A DNA stretch of 64,000 bases from Epiperipatus broadwayi. Lineage: Eukaryota > Onychophora > Udeonychophora > Euonychophora > Peripatidae. Position 1 is the first letter of the stretch. Each line of letters begins with the position of its first letter. Both the position numbers and the translations under genes were made by a program. A model generated the notes under the pieces. It was not told where the DNA came from. It was given only the letters and a program-made list of their open reading frames with translations, and did no database searches. The stretch lies in assembly GCA_028023455.1 (NCBI GenBank), contig JAQFVV010001089.1, forward strand, positions 50,427 through 114,426, written 5' to 3'. Positions 12,951 to 36,160 of the stretch are shown in pieces.

Positions 12951-15424
12951 TCACTTCATATTAATAAACCTTGATATGATTGTATTTATTTCCAGTTCTG
13001 CACAAATATCATTTTCAATAGCAATTAATGCCAAATTAACAAGCCGTTTTTGTGACATAGTTGTTCTCAAGTAAGTTTTAATTAATTTTAACTTAGAAAA
13101 AAAGCGTTCACCGCTTGCAACACTAACAGGTAATGTTAATAATATTCTTAAAGCTATTGATAAGTTTGGCATAGATAAATTATTAGAAACAATAAAATTA
13201 AGTGTTTCGAAAGGGTTTTGATAACTTAAAAAATCCTTTTGAAAAATATCTCAAAAAGCACATAATTCGTCGAATAAATCTGTAGCATTAATATCTTTAC
13301 TGTTATCAAATTTCAAAATATTTTCTAAATCTTTGCATTTTTCTTGTAACTCGCTCTTATTAATTTCTGATATTTTATATAGAAAATTGAAATTATTATA
13401 ACATGCTTCGAGGAGTTCAAAGCGTTCTGTTAAAGAATTAATTGCTACATCTAAAAGTGTAAAAAACATGTTTATTTTAAATTTTTCTTCAGGTATTTGA
13501 GGTGTTTCGTCCTGATGCTCGTAATCAAATTGACGAGTTTTTTTCCATTGTCGAACTTCTTTGGCAGTTTTAAATTCTTTCTCTCCATCAACCTCTTTGC
13601 TAAGTTCATCTGCAATTTTGAGAATATTTTTGAAATTTGAATCTGATCGATATTCTCGTAAAAATTTATTTAGATTTGCGATCGATTCTAAAGCAAGTGA
13701 AGCATTCATATTTACATTTTGGAGCATTTTACTGACAGGATTTATTCTATTTAATATATCATGCCAAATTATTAAAGAACAAATAAATTTGTAATCCTTA
13801 AGGTTAGTGCAGAGTGATTGAGATTCATGTTGAATTTCTCTATTAAAAGATTCGTTGTTCATTATTTCATAGAGTGCATCATAAATTTCACCCAACTGAT
13901 ACCGTAGAGGCCGGATTGCATCAATTCTGCTTTCCCATCTTGCTTCTGATGGTTGTTTTAGAGTTAAAGTTTTAATAAATTTTAAAAGGATTGACCACCG
14001 TTTATAATATGATGAAAAAAAATTGTATATTTTTTGAACAATTGCAAAAAAACCAATTGTATATACATTGACTTTGGCGGCATCGTTTATGATTAAGTTT
14101 AAAGAATGAGCAGCACATGGTACATAAAATGCATGAGGGTTTTTGGTTAAAATCAAATTTTGAAGTCCAGCCTTTTTGCCTTTCATGTTGGCCCCATTAT
14201 CGTGCCCTTGACCACGCATGTCTTCAATGGGAATCTTCCATTTTTCCAGTTGTTCAATTATTGTTGTACATAAACCTCGTCCAGTGGAATCTGTTATATC
14301 TATGAAACCTAAAAAGTTTTCTCTAATTTTAACCGTTCCATTATTACAAAAAACGAAGCGAATAATTATGGTCATTTGTTCAGTTTTACTTGCATCTGGT
14401 GTACAATCTAAAATAATAGAATAATATTTGGATTTCTTTATCGATAATAAAATTGTTTCCCTAATTGCTGTACTTAAAATTTCCAATAATTCATTTTGGC
14501 TATCTTTGCTCAAATAATGTACTCTATTGTTTTGATCTAGGTCCCTCTCAACATGATTTTCCATAACGGGATCAAACTTCACAAATAATTCAATTAATTT
14601 TAAAAAATTTCCATTATTTTTTTCGTATAATTTATCAGATGATCCGCGAAATGCTAAATTTTGACTACCAAGGAATTTGATAATTTCAATCAGCCATTCC
14701 AAAACACGCCTCCAATGTTTCTTTCCATTTCATATAAATTTTGAGATTGACAATCAATAGTAATTTTGTTTTTTAATCTTTTCTCAAGTTCATTCCAATT
14801 CAATAAACTTTTCATGTGAGCCATACTAGTTTCATGTCTGTGTAAAGTTGTACTTAAATTTCTCCAATTATTGTATCCTTCTATGAGGCTAGATTTAGTA
14901 GATCCAAAAACTTTGCAACAAAAGCAAAACACAGAGTTCAAAATTTCGGAATAAATAAGCCATTTTCGAAAAACTACTTCTCCGTTTTCCATTTTTCTAT
15001 TATAATATACATCAGAAAATTTATGGCCATGTACATCGTTCGGATATATAATATCTTTCTTTTGAACAGGCCCCATTTCTACTAAAATAACACGTAGTTT
15101 GTCATTGATTTTATTCCATTCAGCTGGATCTTCTAAATTTGTACACATTTGATATGATATTGGCACAATGACTTTGTTGTCACTTAACTGTTTCTTACTA
15201 AAATCTTGTTCAATATTTTCAACAGTTCCCTGTGAACAAGATGATGTGCACGGTTCTGGTTCTTGTTGAGTATAAGCTATTTCAGAAGCAGTTGATATTT
15301 TAAGATATTTATTAAGTGATCCACTTTGTTTTTTAATGTTTGCTATTTTTTCAGCTTGGCATTTACGATTTTGTGCATCGGATAGTTTTTTCTTAGTTTT
15401 TGATTCCATATAACTTTTACTCAT
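12951..15424 (-). pseudogene. hAT transposase (zf-TTF / DUF4371 / hAT dimerisation), nearly intact
   Basis: This minus-strand gene would encode the transposase that moves the surrounding element. The N-terminal frame (first ATG at 15,424) has a basic start and a TTF-type zinc finger: Cys at frame residues 170, 172 and 173, then His at 198, 200 and 206. The next frame (13,251-14,702) has the DUF4371-like core with LDCTPDASKTEQM (first catalytic Asp) and RGQGHDNGANMKG (second Asp). It continues with YVPCAAHSLNL. The last part (12,951-13,172) has the hAT dimerisation motif VASGERFFSKL and RLVNLALIAIE. Three lesions break it: an extra base in a T run near 14,695, a stop near 13,251 and a frame change near 13,215. 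Related proteins are often labelled zinc finger MYM-type 1-like. The few lesions suggest fairly recent inactivation. Confidence 0.88.
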
Positions 15425-16252
15425 GAACGCCACTTTAAAATAATTTTCAAATGTAATAAATAAATAAATACGGACTCTAATTTATATATTTACATCATGT
15501 ATCTTAATACTTAAGATTATATATCGCTAATTTAGATGTCCAACACAAATTACTTCTTGTGCCAAAATACAAAACTCTATACGCGGAGGGGAATAAGTTG
15601 TTTAACTTGTTTACCTAAAAAAGGCAGCTAATAAATTGAAAATATTCAGCCATTGACATTAAAAATGGTCAGGTTTTAAAATAACTCAAGTGTCCAGTTT
15701 TTTACGCTTGATTGAACATTTTAGTTTTACCATTGGCAAGATTTTCTTTTGTTATCATATATTTTTCTAATTAACACAGGTGGCCTGCCAGGCCTGATTT
15801 GCGATTTCAATAGAAAATTTCCTCGGATTATAATTATTGTTTACAAGTTCTTACTAAGATTTTAAAATTTGCGATAAACATCATAAGCAAACGTATGTAA
15901 TTAATTTGCAAACCTAATTAGTATGCAGAAAAAATAGACTTTTGACAACGATTAAAATATATAAAATAAAAAGTAAATTGAAAATTATATTAAGTTTACT
16001 GGAATTATACCTATAATATATATTACATACACGTTCGAATATTTATATCAAATTATTATTTAAATAAAAAATTAGAAAATGTTTTATTTTGCAATATTAT
16101 AATCGTTTCTTACGATTTCAAAATTATGTACATGATCTAAAGAGCACACGTCTGAACTGCATATACATACATAAGTTCTAATTTATAATACTTTTAGTGT
16201 GTGTTTATTTATATATTTGCTAGCAGAAAGTTACTTATAGTTTACTATAAGC

Positions 16253-16346
<94 letters not shown>

Positions 16347-16559
16347 ATTACAATATGAAATTTGTAATATAATAAACTTTATGTTTAGTTTATTGTTCAT
16401 GATAAATAATAGATTTGATTGTTTTATATTTTTAATATTAAGCAGAGCTTGTGTGCAGGCCTGCTTGTGTGTGTCATTTAATAAGATATAATATGACTTC
16501 ATATGATTTTCAATAATCTACTCTCAATAATTTTTATAAATAAACATTTGAGAATAATA
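15425..16559. other. hAT right-side non-coding region
   Basis: This lies between the transposase start and the right terminal region, so it probably holds the element's promoter and 5' untranslated sequence. No clear TATA box or start can be chosen in such AT-rich DNA. It includes the (TA)n tract at 16,258-16,343. Confidence 0.5.
16258..16343. repeat. (TA)n microsatellite
   Basis: About 43 TA units lie inside the right part of the hAT element. Confidence 0.96.
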
Positions 16560-16711
16560 TTCTTCAAATGTGAGTATTTTTGTTAGTAGAGTTTTAATTT
16601 CTCAGGGATGGCACCTTCTTTTTCAGATGCTAATTTCTCAGTTGATGGCGCCTCCTTCTGCCAGCGCCCGCATGCCTAGCATGCATTGCATGCCCACTTC
16701 TGCCGGCCCTG
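16560..16711 (-). repeat. hAT right terminal region
   Basis: It ends TGCCGGCCCTG, the complement of the left terminus. It contains direct subterminal repeats (AATTTCTCAG followed by GGATGGC or TTGATGGCGC at about 16,596-16,650) and GCATGC palindromes at 16,660-16,692. Short subterminal repeats of this kind are typical transposase binding regions in hAT elements. That role is inferred. Confidence 0.8.
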
Positions 16712-16719
16712 ATTATAGC

Positions 16720-18663
<1,944 letters not shown>

Positions 18664-18960
18664 TGATTTGTCAATAAACTCATGCAATTATATAGCAAAG
18701 TTAGGTTTCATCAAAAAAGTACAGTCTGTACATCCTAAACTGAAACAAGTATTATAATAAATAAGACTAGCAGTGTTTAAAATACTAATTATTAAGGAAT
18801 ATATGTTTATTGCAACAATAAACCCATGCAATTATTTAGTTAAGACAGGTTTCAGCATTTTCATGACAGATTATTGCACACCTTAGCAGAAACAAGTATT
18901 ATAATAAATATGACTCATCTACTGTTATTAAAATGGTATTTATTAATGAACATATGCTTA
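18664..18960 (+). repeat. Imperfect tandem duplication of about 150 bp
   Basis: Two adjacent segments (about 18,664-18,805 and 18,818-18,960) share landmarks in the same order: CAATAAAC, CATGCAATTAT, AGGTTTCA, GAAACAAGTATTATAATAAAT and a terminal TAATGAA/TAAGGAA-ATATG. They are diverged, so the duplication is old. Confidence 0.65.
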
Positions 18961-19949
18961 TTTTAATGTTTATTACAAAACAGTCACAATAAAAATAGCA
19001 TCCAAATGAAATTTAAAAAAAATCATTACAATTTAAATGAAAAATGTCAAATATCAACTCACCCCATCTTACTGATATCATATTTCAATATATTTTTAAA
19101 ATTAATTTATTAAGAAATGATTAACACTCTAGTATTTTTACTAATGAGGTGGAATAACTTCTCAGATAGCTACATCTCCTTTAACAATGTCAGACACTCA
19201 TACTTAATTGAGATATTTTATTTCCCTCTTATCCCACATCTCACTGATAAATTCACATGTTTCTAACCATGTCATCCAAATGAGTCTCTAGAATTTCTCC
19301 ACTAGACAATTAGTTAATACAATTAAAACTACTTCCTTGCCCAGAAATATATATTTTGCATTTATAAAATTAGAAATCTTCAAATTGATACAGTCAAAAA
19401 ATTAATAATGTACATAATAACAATGTCCAATAATATAAATTGTATTATTAAAAAATTACCTTTACATCTAAGTTTCATAGACTGATGGGAAAACTTCTTC
19501 GATAGATCAAACTCACATCACCCACTGAAGAAAAACAATCAATTGTTAAAAACAAGTAACTGTGAATCAAAGAATAAAAAAGATGAGATTATTTTAAAAT
19601 CAAACACAAAAAGTTGTCTAGGCCATATATCAGATAGGACATAGGTGAAACATCAAAGATATATATTCTCTCGGTTCTCAAACTTCATGACAAAAGCTTA
19701 TATACTGAATAAATGCTTGAAGTAGATTTTTATCCAAAGATAAATTATAAAATAAAAGGCGTTCAATGTTTTACCTCAATTTTAATTAGGTCCAAAGAAC
19801 ATATGTCATTCACAGTGTTGAATGATTCAAAATATAAGCCAATACCAGACCCATATCATGGAGGCATTTATGACCTCTGATGGTCAGGTTTTACATACTT
19901 AAACCACATTACAATACAGTATCTAGCAAGTTAACTAACTTCCTATTGA
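18961..19949. other. AT-rich stretch, nothing recognised
   Basis: No open frame, RNA gene or named repeat is visible. Confidence 0.5.
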
Positions 19950-20140
19950 AAAAATATGTCCAATCAATATAGTTCCTGTTTTGAAAAAGCAAATAATTAA
20001 TCTACACTAGAGAATATTAGGCCTATCTCAGTGAGCCCTCATTATCAAAATCCTAAAATTTATACTAAAAGATAAATAAAAACATTCCTTCTATTCAAAC
20101 TACCCAAATTGTAATTCACAAGAAAATGATTGTCAGTTAC
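19950..20140 (+). pseudogene. Decayed LINE reverse transcriptase scrap
   Basis: In changing frames the segment gives VPVLKKQ, then NIRPISVSP, then LIIKILKFILKDK. This is the order VALVPFIKK / QPISMTPLLIKI / VIKDQ seen in the family-B RT at 33,737-35,824. It covers only the finger motifs before catalytic motif A. It is heavily mutated and not coding. Confidence 0.6.
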
Positions 20141-22789
20141 TAAAACAGACTTTATTTTTAAAACAGTTATTCACAGTAAGAAAAAAGTGCAACATAATAG
20201 TACATCTACACATCAATTATACCTTGTGTATAATAAACTAATGAGATCACTCCCAAGAACAAAAATCATTAAAGCTTACCTATATTTTTAATCAACATTT
20301 TGTTATGAGATAAATATATAACCCTCAATAGTAACACATACCCCATATCATTTTATTCCATTCCATTTTTCAGGTGTCAACCCTATTTCACTTATTTATC
20401 CTCTGTGTTAACCTTTTAATCAAAGTAATTAATTATTAATTAACAGAAATAACAATGTCACTGTGAAAATCAAATATTCCATCTCTGCATTGTCAACATC
20501 GATAACATATCCAATAATTTAAAAAATAGAAATTGAATACCACCATTACTCAAAATGATTATCGATTTTATTGATTGATTTGAAGTTAATTTTAATTTGG
20601 AGTGATCCTATGCCTGATAATTTTTTCCAGTTGACAGCATAAAAAATATTCAAAGAGACACCAGTACCCCAGACAATTTCCAATGTGTTTACAAAGAAAT
20701 GATAGTCTTATAAAGTAGATACAACACACAATTCAGTTACTTTTAAAACTATATTTATTTCTCTATGCAAAAAACTTTTTTAATTGACATACTAGTCCAA
20801 TACTAGATTCACATATTATAATCTGATTAAAATTTTCTTAATAATTAATAAGGCAACTAAACACTCTGTGCACATAACTGCTTTACAATAATAACATTAG
20901 TAATCTCAAACAAAAATATACAATGCCCTTAACACACATTTTTTCAATATCTAGTGATTGCTTTAAAAATTACACCAACCGACTGGTCACCTCCTCAAAG
21001 TGGCTAATGGGATGTTCCCATTGAGAATGTAATTGGTATTTAAAAACTTTAGTTTTGTTCTCCTGACAATAAATACATATGGTGGGATGTCTATTCACTT
21101 CTTTATCTTGTCACAACTCCCATAGGAGAAACAATATTAAGTACTAATAATAAGTACCTCTGCTGACAATATAGATACATATTACTGTAACTAAAGTATT
21201 TTGACATTTAACTAAAATTAAACTTAGATACTCTACATACCTTATATTGCCTAAGACCTCAAATAAACAATTGAAATGCAAAACCTTTATGTGTGATGTA
21301 TCATTTGGAAACAGAAACTCAACACAATATTTTTCATACTTCTTTTAAGTTAGAACATAATTGAAATCTTATCCAAATAATATTTATTAATAATTACTTA
21401 AATATTAATCATATTCTAAAATCTTTTAAAAAAATCCTTCACAAACACACAAACAATCTCATTTATATTATATGCATTTTTATGCTCAAGATTCAATTCC
21501 ATTTACAATAGTAATCTCAAAAGACTCCCCACACAATTTCTAAAAATCTAAAAATAATACAAGATAAATAAAGAAAATAATTGGTAAATATTTATACAAC
21601 ACCTGGGTACTAATAAATCTAAATTCAAGTCTGTAAAATGACTCACTGATCACCAAAAATAACTTAACAAATATCAAATTTGCTTGCTATTTGTGTGAAC
21701 TGTCTAACATGTCAACACTATTACTCGTAAGCACAGAAATAAATAATAATCTATGTAAATTACATGTGAGATCTCTCAATATCTGTAACTTAAATTATAG
21801 TTGCAACTAAGCAGAAGTCATGTTTCTGTGTTGTCAAAGGTGGTACACTTTGACACTATAAGATTTTTCTCTTATATAAAATCCTTTGATCTGCCACACA
21901 AGATAAGATAAAAAAATATTACTTGAATTGCTTTAAATGCTACTCTTTTTTATTTTCTTATTGTTCCACTGCATTATCATAATAGTACTTATGCTTTAAA
22001 CAGTTATGTTTCTTTTCCCAAAATAAATAAACATTATCCTAGTAGAACATGTAATTTCTTTTGAAGATTACTTGGTATATTTATATAAGGACTGATAATG
22101 CAAGCTATGTATATTTTCTGTAAAAGTATGACAGAAGTCATTAATATTTATTCAATTGACATATTAAAAAGCTGCCTACAACTAAGAGTCTCAGGTTGAT
22201 TTATAAAACTATAGGATTAAACGTTTAGTAAAATATAATGGTTTTATGATATAAGTAGTATAGATTTGTAACTAGAGAACATGTGGAAAATAAAAGTTAA
22301 GTATATAAAGTATAAGAACATCATATTTTTATAATTTCTTACCACATAAAATACCTACTTTGTGAAATAAAATTGTGCTCATGATTATCTTGTTCTTAAA
22401 ATGAAAGATTTTGAAGATATTATATTTTAAATCGCATTTACAATCTTATCTTAATTATGAAAAAGGAAAATATATGAAAAATAAACTAATGAATCTGATT
22501 TGGATGGAATAATGGATTATAAATATTAAAAGTTTAACATTTTATTCAAGTAAGATTAGGTATTTCCTGGAACAAGATCTAGCCAGGTTATTTTAAAGTC
22601 ACATTAGTCACAAGTTATATGTTGAAAACACGATTTAATGGCAAGTACTTGTAGAGGTAAAGAATTTTAATACACTTAGTGATGAAAAAGTTGCATCAAA
22701 TCTATAATTCTGCAAAGTATTTACTGTAGCATGGTCACTGTAATGATGGTGAACCAAATATATTTTAAATGTCAGACGTAGCCCAATTC
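20141..22789. other. AT-rich stretch, nothing recognised
   Basis: No coding segment, RNA gene or repeat family was identified. Further decayed LINE sequence could be present just after 20,140 but cannot be read. Confidence 0.5.
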
Positions 22790-23040
22790 AGCCTTGATAT
22801 GTTAATGTATTGTATAATTCAACAACAACATCCATTTGTGAAGTATATCTAAGGTAAAAGTAAAAAAAAAGCAACACCTAGAATAAAAGATATCCAACTT
22901 TTAAAGTAAATACATTTCTATGTAAATTTACTGTATAATCCACCAAGAACAGCCATTTGTAATGACTGCCTAAGAGAAGATTGGTTTAAAATAACAAGGT
23001 AAAGAAATAAATCTCCAACTTTCATTGTAAATAATTTTTT
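22790..23040 (+). repeat. Weak imperfect tandem duplication of about 120 bp
   Basis: Segments at about 22,800-22,910 and 22,918-23,035 share TGTATAAT followed by CCATTTGT, and ATCCAACTTT/CTCCAACTTT followed by GTAAATA, in the same order. The similarity is low, and an alignment is needed to be sure. Confidence 0.35.
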
Positions 23041-23275
23041 AACCAATTTAGTAAAGGTAACTAGATTTAAAGGATAGAAGAAATTTCCAGTAAAAAAAAA
23101 AGTTACAAACTTTGTAATCATCGATTTGTCAACAAATCATTATTCATCAAACAGATTTTGTGTGTGTGGACATAAAACTTTTACATTGGTAAATAAAGTC
23201 TAAAGATTATAATACATAAGGTCTTAATCATATTTATTATGTGTTCAGGAAAATATGTTTCTTACTTAGCAGTAG

Positions 23276-26195
<2,920 letters not shown>

Positions 26196-26687
26196 AAAGG
26201 ATTCCTCATTAATTTTATTATTTAAAATCATATTTTTGTATTCGTAGTTTTATGTATATACTTTTAAAATATGTATGTGTATATATTTTTACTTACATTT
26301 TGTGTATAAAATTGTGTAACAAATGTAGAATTAGATTTGAAAGTTTTAGTTGGCCATTCATTTTCTCATGTATTATATAGTGTTATATGTGAATGTCCAA
26401 CTCAGGTCTGATTACATGAAGTTTTCATATATGTTTGAGTTTAAATCCTATTAACTCCGTAGCTTATGCTGAAATAAAATTATATGTAGATATTAGTAAA
26501 TGTTAAAATTAGAACATTTTTTTCTGCTTTATACGTTAAATTATTACTTTATGGATTATATAATTACATTTTATATTACTTTACAATATATACATATAAT
26601 ATTCATCAACAAGAAAACAGTACAATTAAATGACTGTTCATTAACTAACAAAAAGTGAGTCTTTGTGATGCTATATATATATATAAC
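26196..26687. other. AT-rich stretch, nothing recognised
   Basis: No open frame or element is visible between the RTE tail and the foldback element. A short (TA)n run lies at 26,671-26,684. Confidence 0.55.
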
Positions 26688-26975
26688 ACATATTTTGCGG
26701 GTTCATCCGTGTTAAAAACTTTTAATATTAATATACTGACGTTTCGACTTGGTCACACAAACCATCCACAGAGTTATAAAAGGTAGAAAGACATTCCTAA
26801 ATTTAACTTTTTTTGCTATTGGTGGAATTTTAACATTTTATTCAAATCAGTGATTGTAGCGCCTCTACAACCGTCTTTCTACCTTTTATAACTCTGTGTA
26901 TGGCTTGTGTGACCAAGTCGAAACGTCAGTATATTAATCTTAAAAGTTTTTAACACGGATGAAGCCGCAAAATAT
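26688..26975. mobile_element. Foldback element with about 105-bp inverted arms
   Basis: The arms at about 26,688-26,792 and 26,872-26,975 are reverse complements at roughly 93 percent by eye, around a 79-bp spacer. Both arms carry GACGTTTCGACTTGGTCACA or its complement. No protein is encoded. It could be a MITE-like DNA element or a head-to-head pair of retroelement ends. The (TA)n and TATTTTG context gives no clean target duplication. Confidence 0.7.
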
Positions 26976-27784
26976 GTATTTTATATATTTAACCCGTGCA
27001 AATCTTCGTTTTAACATATATATATACAATATTTATTTATTATCTTAATTGCGTTATATAGTTGATTCTTTAATAGAAAATAAACTGGTAAACGTATTTT
27101 GTTTTTGTTTTTTTTTGTTAAAAAAACTTTCTACTTTAAGTTTATATAAGCAGGAATTGAATTACAAATATACTGCTTTAAATTCTTTCCTGAAGCATTA
27201 TTTGAACTAACAAATAATGTTTTTATTTATCATCTTTAAGGAAATATCATTCTTATTGGCTTAAATTTATTTATTTTTATGGCTTTTATGTATAAATTGT
27301 TTTGCCAGCTATTTATCAGAAATATCCATATATTTCTATTTGTTAACTCATATTAATATATATATTTAAAGTCATTTTCTTGATAAACTATCAACAAAAA
27401 ATGTTTAAAATTTTTAATTTTAAAATTTGAAATTTATTTCTATGAAGTTTGAAAAGATGTTTTGGATAGATGCTTTCAAATTAGAATTAATAACATTACC
27501 ACATAATAAACCGTAAGTATTATACATTTTAATATTTTTATTCAGTTGTCTTTCATTCTCACTTTTTTATTTATCCTACTCTCTTTATTTCCCATACTAA
27601 CTAAATTAATAATTTATTTATTTTAATAAAAATTTTTGTATTTGTCTTAGTATACAGATCTTTTTAAAAATATGACTTTTAAAATTATGGTTATATTTCG
27701 AATTTCCTGTATTCTATATTTTTTCGACTTCTTTTTTTTTCTTATCTGTCTATTTTGGGGATAAATTGATTTTAATCCACCTAT
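26976..27784. other. AT-rich stretch, nothing recognised
   Basis: No coding or repeat signal apart from short homopolymer runs. Confidence 0.55.
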
Positions 27785-32894
<5,110 letters not shown>

Positions 32895-33356
32895 TCAATT
32901 CAATTCAATTCTTTATTTATTCATTTCAACAAAATTTTTTTTATTAACAATAAATAGTGATTACATACTAATAAAGGATAGATAAATGAATAAATTGTAC
33001 AATAATATGATTGTATAATGTTCTATTTGTCATCTGGCTAGATTTTGTTATGAGAGTACAATTGTTATACTCTTATGTGGTTAGGTATAGTGATGAGATT
33101 CTAAGAACTTGTTTAATGGAATAAGCATTTTTAATATAAACATGCATATTTTCTTTTAGAATTTCCTATTCTATAATGCTGGGTAGGTGGGAGTTGATAA
33201 TCAGGAAAATGAAAGAGCAGTTAAAGACCAGGTGTCATCAAAGACTTTACTGGAGGCCAGGAGCTGGTCATGTTTCTTGATTTTTTTGAGCGTTTGATAA
33301 AACAATGGTATGATTTGTGGTGGGGGTAATTCCATGAGAGTTTTGCATCTCACTAT

Positions 33357-33611
33357 CTATATGGAATAAAGGACAAAGGTAGAAAGCCTTATTATTGAAA
33401 AAAATCCATTATGAATGGCATTTTCAAGTGAGAAAATCATATCAGGTTTTATGTTGGAATTAATTATAATTATCTCTTTCAGTGTTTTAAGTCTTGGGCA
33501 CCGGTGTATAATATGGTCTATGGTTTCATCTTCATGAGCACACAGACCACATATAGGATCAATGCTGTTAAAACCTCTTCGGTGATAAAGGAACCAATTC
33601 GTGGGAAGCAC
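33357..33611 (-). pseudogene. LINE B2 C-terminal Cys/His domain
   Basis: An 84-codon frame with CGLCAHEDETIDHIIHRCP, a C-x2-C-x9-H-x4-C arrangement of the zf-RVT kind found at the end of many LINE ORF2 proteins. It is the continuation of the upstream RT frame after a disruption between 33,611 and 33,737. The relic at 30,045-32,619 has the corresponding stretch. Confidence 0.8.
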
Positions 33612-33736
33612 ATTAAGATTTATTTTAATGATGAAGTCAAGGAATTTGGGTTCCAGACTCCATCTTTTGAAGTGTGAAATGAGTCTTTGGTTGGTTATTT
33701 TTAGGCTGGTTTTAATGGGTTGTTGATTATAGTTGA

Positions 33737-35824
33737 TTATATTGTATGCTTCCCATAAGGTGATTTTTTGTTAAGGTTAGAGGGCATTATTGGGTTATAA
33801 AGTTGTAAGTGGTCTATTAGGGAGGCTATCCATGAACTGGCAGAGGGCGGAGGACGATCTGTCGGTGTAATTTTTTTAATAATGTTGGAGTATCCACATG
33901 AGATGATCAGATTATGTAGAGTGTTGTGGGTTTTCTGTAAAATGATTGCTTGTATTGAGTGGAATGACAGTCCATTGAACCTGCGTGGTCGTTGGATGCC
34001 TCGCAAGCTAATAGCAACTGTCCTTCCTCTCCAGAGAAGTTTGGTACATAATCGGTTGATTTTATTTTGAAACTGTTTAGACATTTTTACGAATGGAAGA
34101 TAATATGAGATTTTTGGCATTATGATTATGTTGAGGAGGCCAACCTTTCCATATAATGAAAGGTATACTCTAGAGAGTGACATGGTGATGGCTTCAGTTG
34201 AATGGAGGATTGCATCTTGAATCTCTCTTGCCATTGCAGTTGGTGTTTTGAAGATTGGAAAACCTAGGTATCTTTGGGGTTTTGCAGAAAAGGGAGAGTT
34301 AATTTGTTTACCAGACATGATCTTCCAGATGGAAGATTTATTAAAGTTTATTTGTAGGCCAAGTTTCGCTGTATTTCTGTTTAAGATGTTCATGAGATGG
34401 GGAAGGTATTTAATGGTGGGAAGAATAACCATGATGTCATCTATATATGCAAATACATTGAAGTTTTTATTGAGAGAGGGAAGGAAAATTCCTGGGAGGT
34501 TTTTTTCTATATCCATCAGAAGAGGGTTGATGTATGCTGTGAAGAAAAGGGCACTGAGTGGAGATCCTTGAGGGATCAACTTGTATGGCTTGAAGCCTGG
34601 TGTAATCTTGCCATCAAGAGAGAGAAAAATCTCTCTGTTGTTGAGCAGATTGCTGATCATCTGAACAATCCCGGCTGGAATGTCACATTCCAACAGAATA
34701 TCCAGGAGGATATTTATCTGGACTGAATCAAATGCTGCCGCAACATCCAGCTGGACAGCAATAGGTTTTGATTTACGATGTCCTCTGATGTAATTGAATA
34801 GTGCAGTTACATTGGACATAGCATGCGAAGTTGATGATCCCTTTTTCCCATATTGGATTGATGAGATATGGCTAAGGATTTGAGTTTGGATTTGATCTTT
34901 AATGACTGATTCAATTATCTTGATAAGCAATGGGGTCATGGAAATTGGCTGGATATTGTTAATGTCGTTTAGTGGGTTTGCTTTTTTAATAAAAGGCACG
35001 AGTGCCACTGGGTAAAGATCTGTTATGTTTCTGTTGCCGGAGGCTAGGTGATCAATCATTTTTTTAATAATTGGCACAGTGAATTGACTGAGGTGTTTGA
35101 GAAGGAAATTTGGGATGCCATGAAGGCCAGGATGAACGCCGTCCGGGAAAGATGTTATCTTCTTTTTGATTTGGATTTCTGTGATGCCATGTTCGCCGAG
35201 GTCACCAGCATCCAACCAGCTGTTTATAGGAGGAGCACCATCTTTTTGCATTAATTGGAAGAATTGTTTGCTGATGTGCTGCATCATTGGAAAGCCAACG
35301 AGATTGGTTCCATTAGAATTAATGGATAAGGGAGTGATTTGTTTTCTATTGTACCCCAGTGCCCATCTAAGGTAGTCTCTCGTCCAGCAGTGTTGTTGTG
35401 CTAAGAAACATTTGGCTCTTCTGATGGATATATATTCTGCAAGGGACTTTTGTTTAATTTTGTACAGATTTTTAAGGAAGATGATTTTTTCTGTATTTGT
35501 GAAATTTTGCTGTAAAGCTTGAAGTTGTATATTAATGTCTGTTAGATCATTTAGAAGGCCATTAGGTCCTTTGATTTTCCTGGCGTGGTGATTTAATATG
35601 GATTGTAGTATTCTGATGAAGGAAAACCAGCCTTCCTCAGCAGGAAGGGAAAGGATGTTTATTTTCTGGAAAAGGATGTATGCCTCAGATACTATCGCTT
35701 CGATCATATTTGATTGGGTGATCATGCGCATGGTTTTACCAGGTCCATCAATAGGTGCAGGGATTGAAATAGGTGTAAGTTGTAAGATTAGAGCCATATG
35801 ATCAGAGAAAGCAACAGGAGCCAA
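33737..35824 (-). pseudogene. LINE B2 endonuclease tail and reverse transcriptase
   Basis: A 695-codon open frame. It opens with PVAFSDHMAL, the closing SDH motif of an AP-like endonuclease, so the catalytic part of that domain is lost. A linker with WTRDYLRWALGY lies near residue 147. RT motifs follow: HPGLHGIPNFLLKHL (about 231), VALVPFIKK (273), QPISMTPLLIKI (292) and VQLDVAAAFDSV (357, motif A). IPQGSPLSALFF (427, motif B) and AYIDDIM (469, catalytic box) come next. The YLGFPIFK and ITPTDRPPP regions follow. The catalytic aspartates look intact. The frame closes at 33,737, and the C-terminal domain lies in another frame. Confidence 0.87.
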
Positions 35825-36160
35825 GGCTGCATCAAGGTTAATTCTTTATTTATTTAATGTACATATCAACAGCATTTAGCCAATTATAGATTGCACAGTA
35901 ATACAAATCTAAATAAGCATTAAAAAAAATAATAATAATAATAAAATAAATAATACCAATAAAATAGAAAATCAATAAAATGCACAAATAAATAAAAAGG
36001 CAATATATCAAATGAAATTAAGGAAAATATTTTTTTATGAGGACTTTAGTGAATTGTTTAAAATCCAAATTAAAAACATCATCATTACCAAAATCTTTGT
36101 TATAAGTTCTAGGTAAACGAAATAAAGGGGAAAATCTTAATACATCAGATTTACAATTTT

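Larger units (their letters stand above)
32895..35838 (-). mobile_element. LINE B2: family-B non-LTR retrotransposon, 5'-truncated
   Basis: The minus-strand element begins at the last part of its endonuclease domain (35,838) and ends in AATAAATAAAGAATT(GAATT)n next to (TAA)n. It has a long RT frame, a separate C-terminal frame and a 3' untranslated region at 32,895-33,356. It is less AT-rich than its surroundings, which fits a recent arrival. Its 5' side abuts the 3' tail of LINE C. The clade is uncertain: the C-terminal Cys/His motif and the YIDD box fit L1/Tx1-like or R1/I-like LINEs. Confidence 0.85.
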
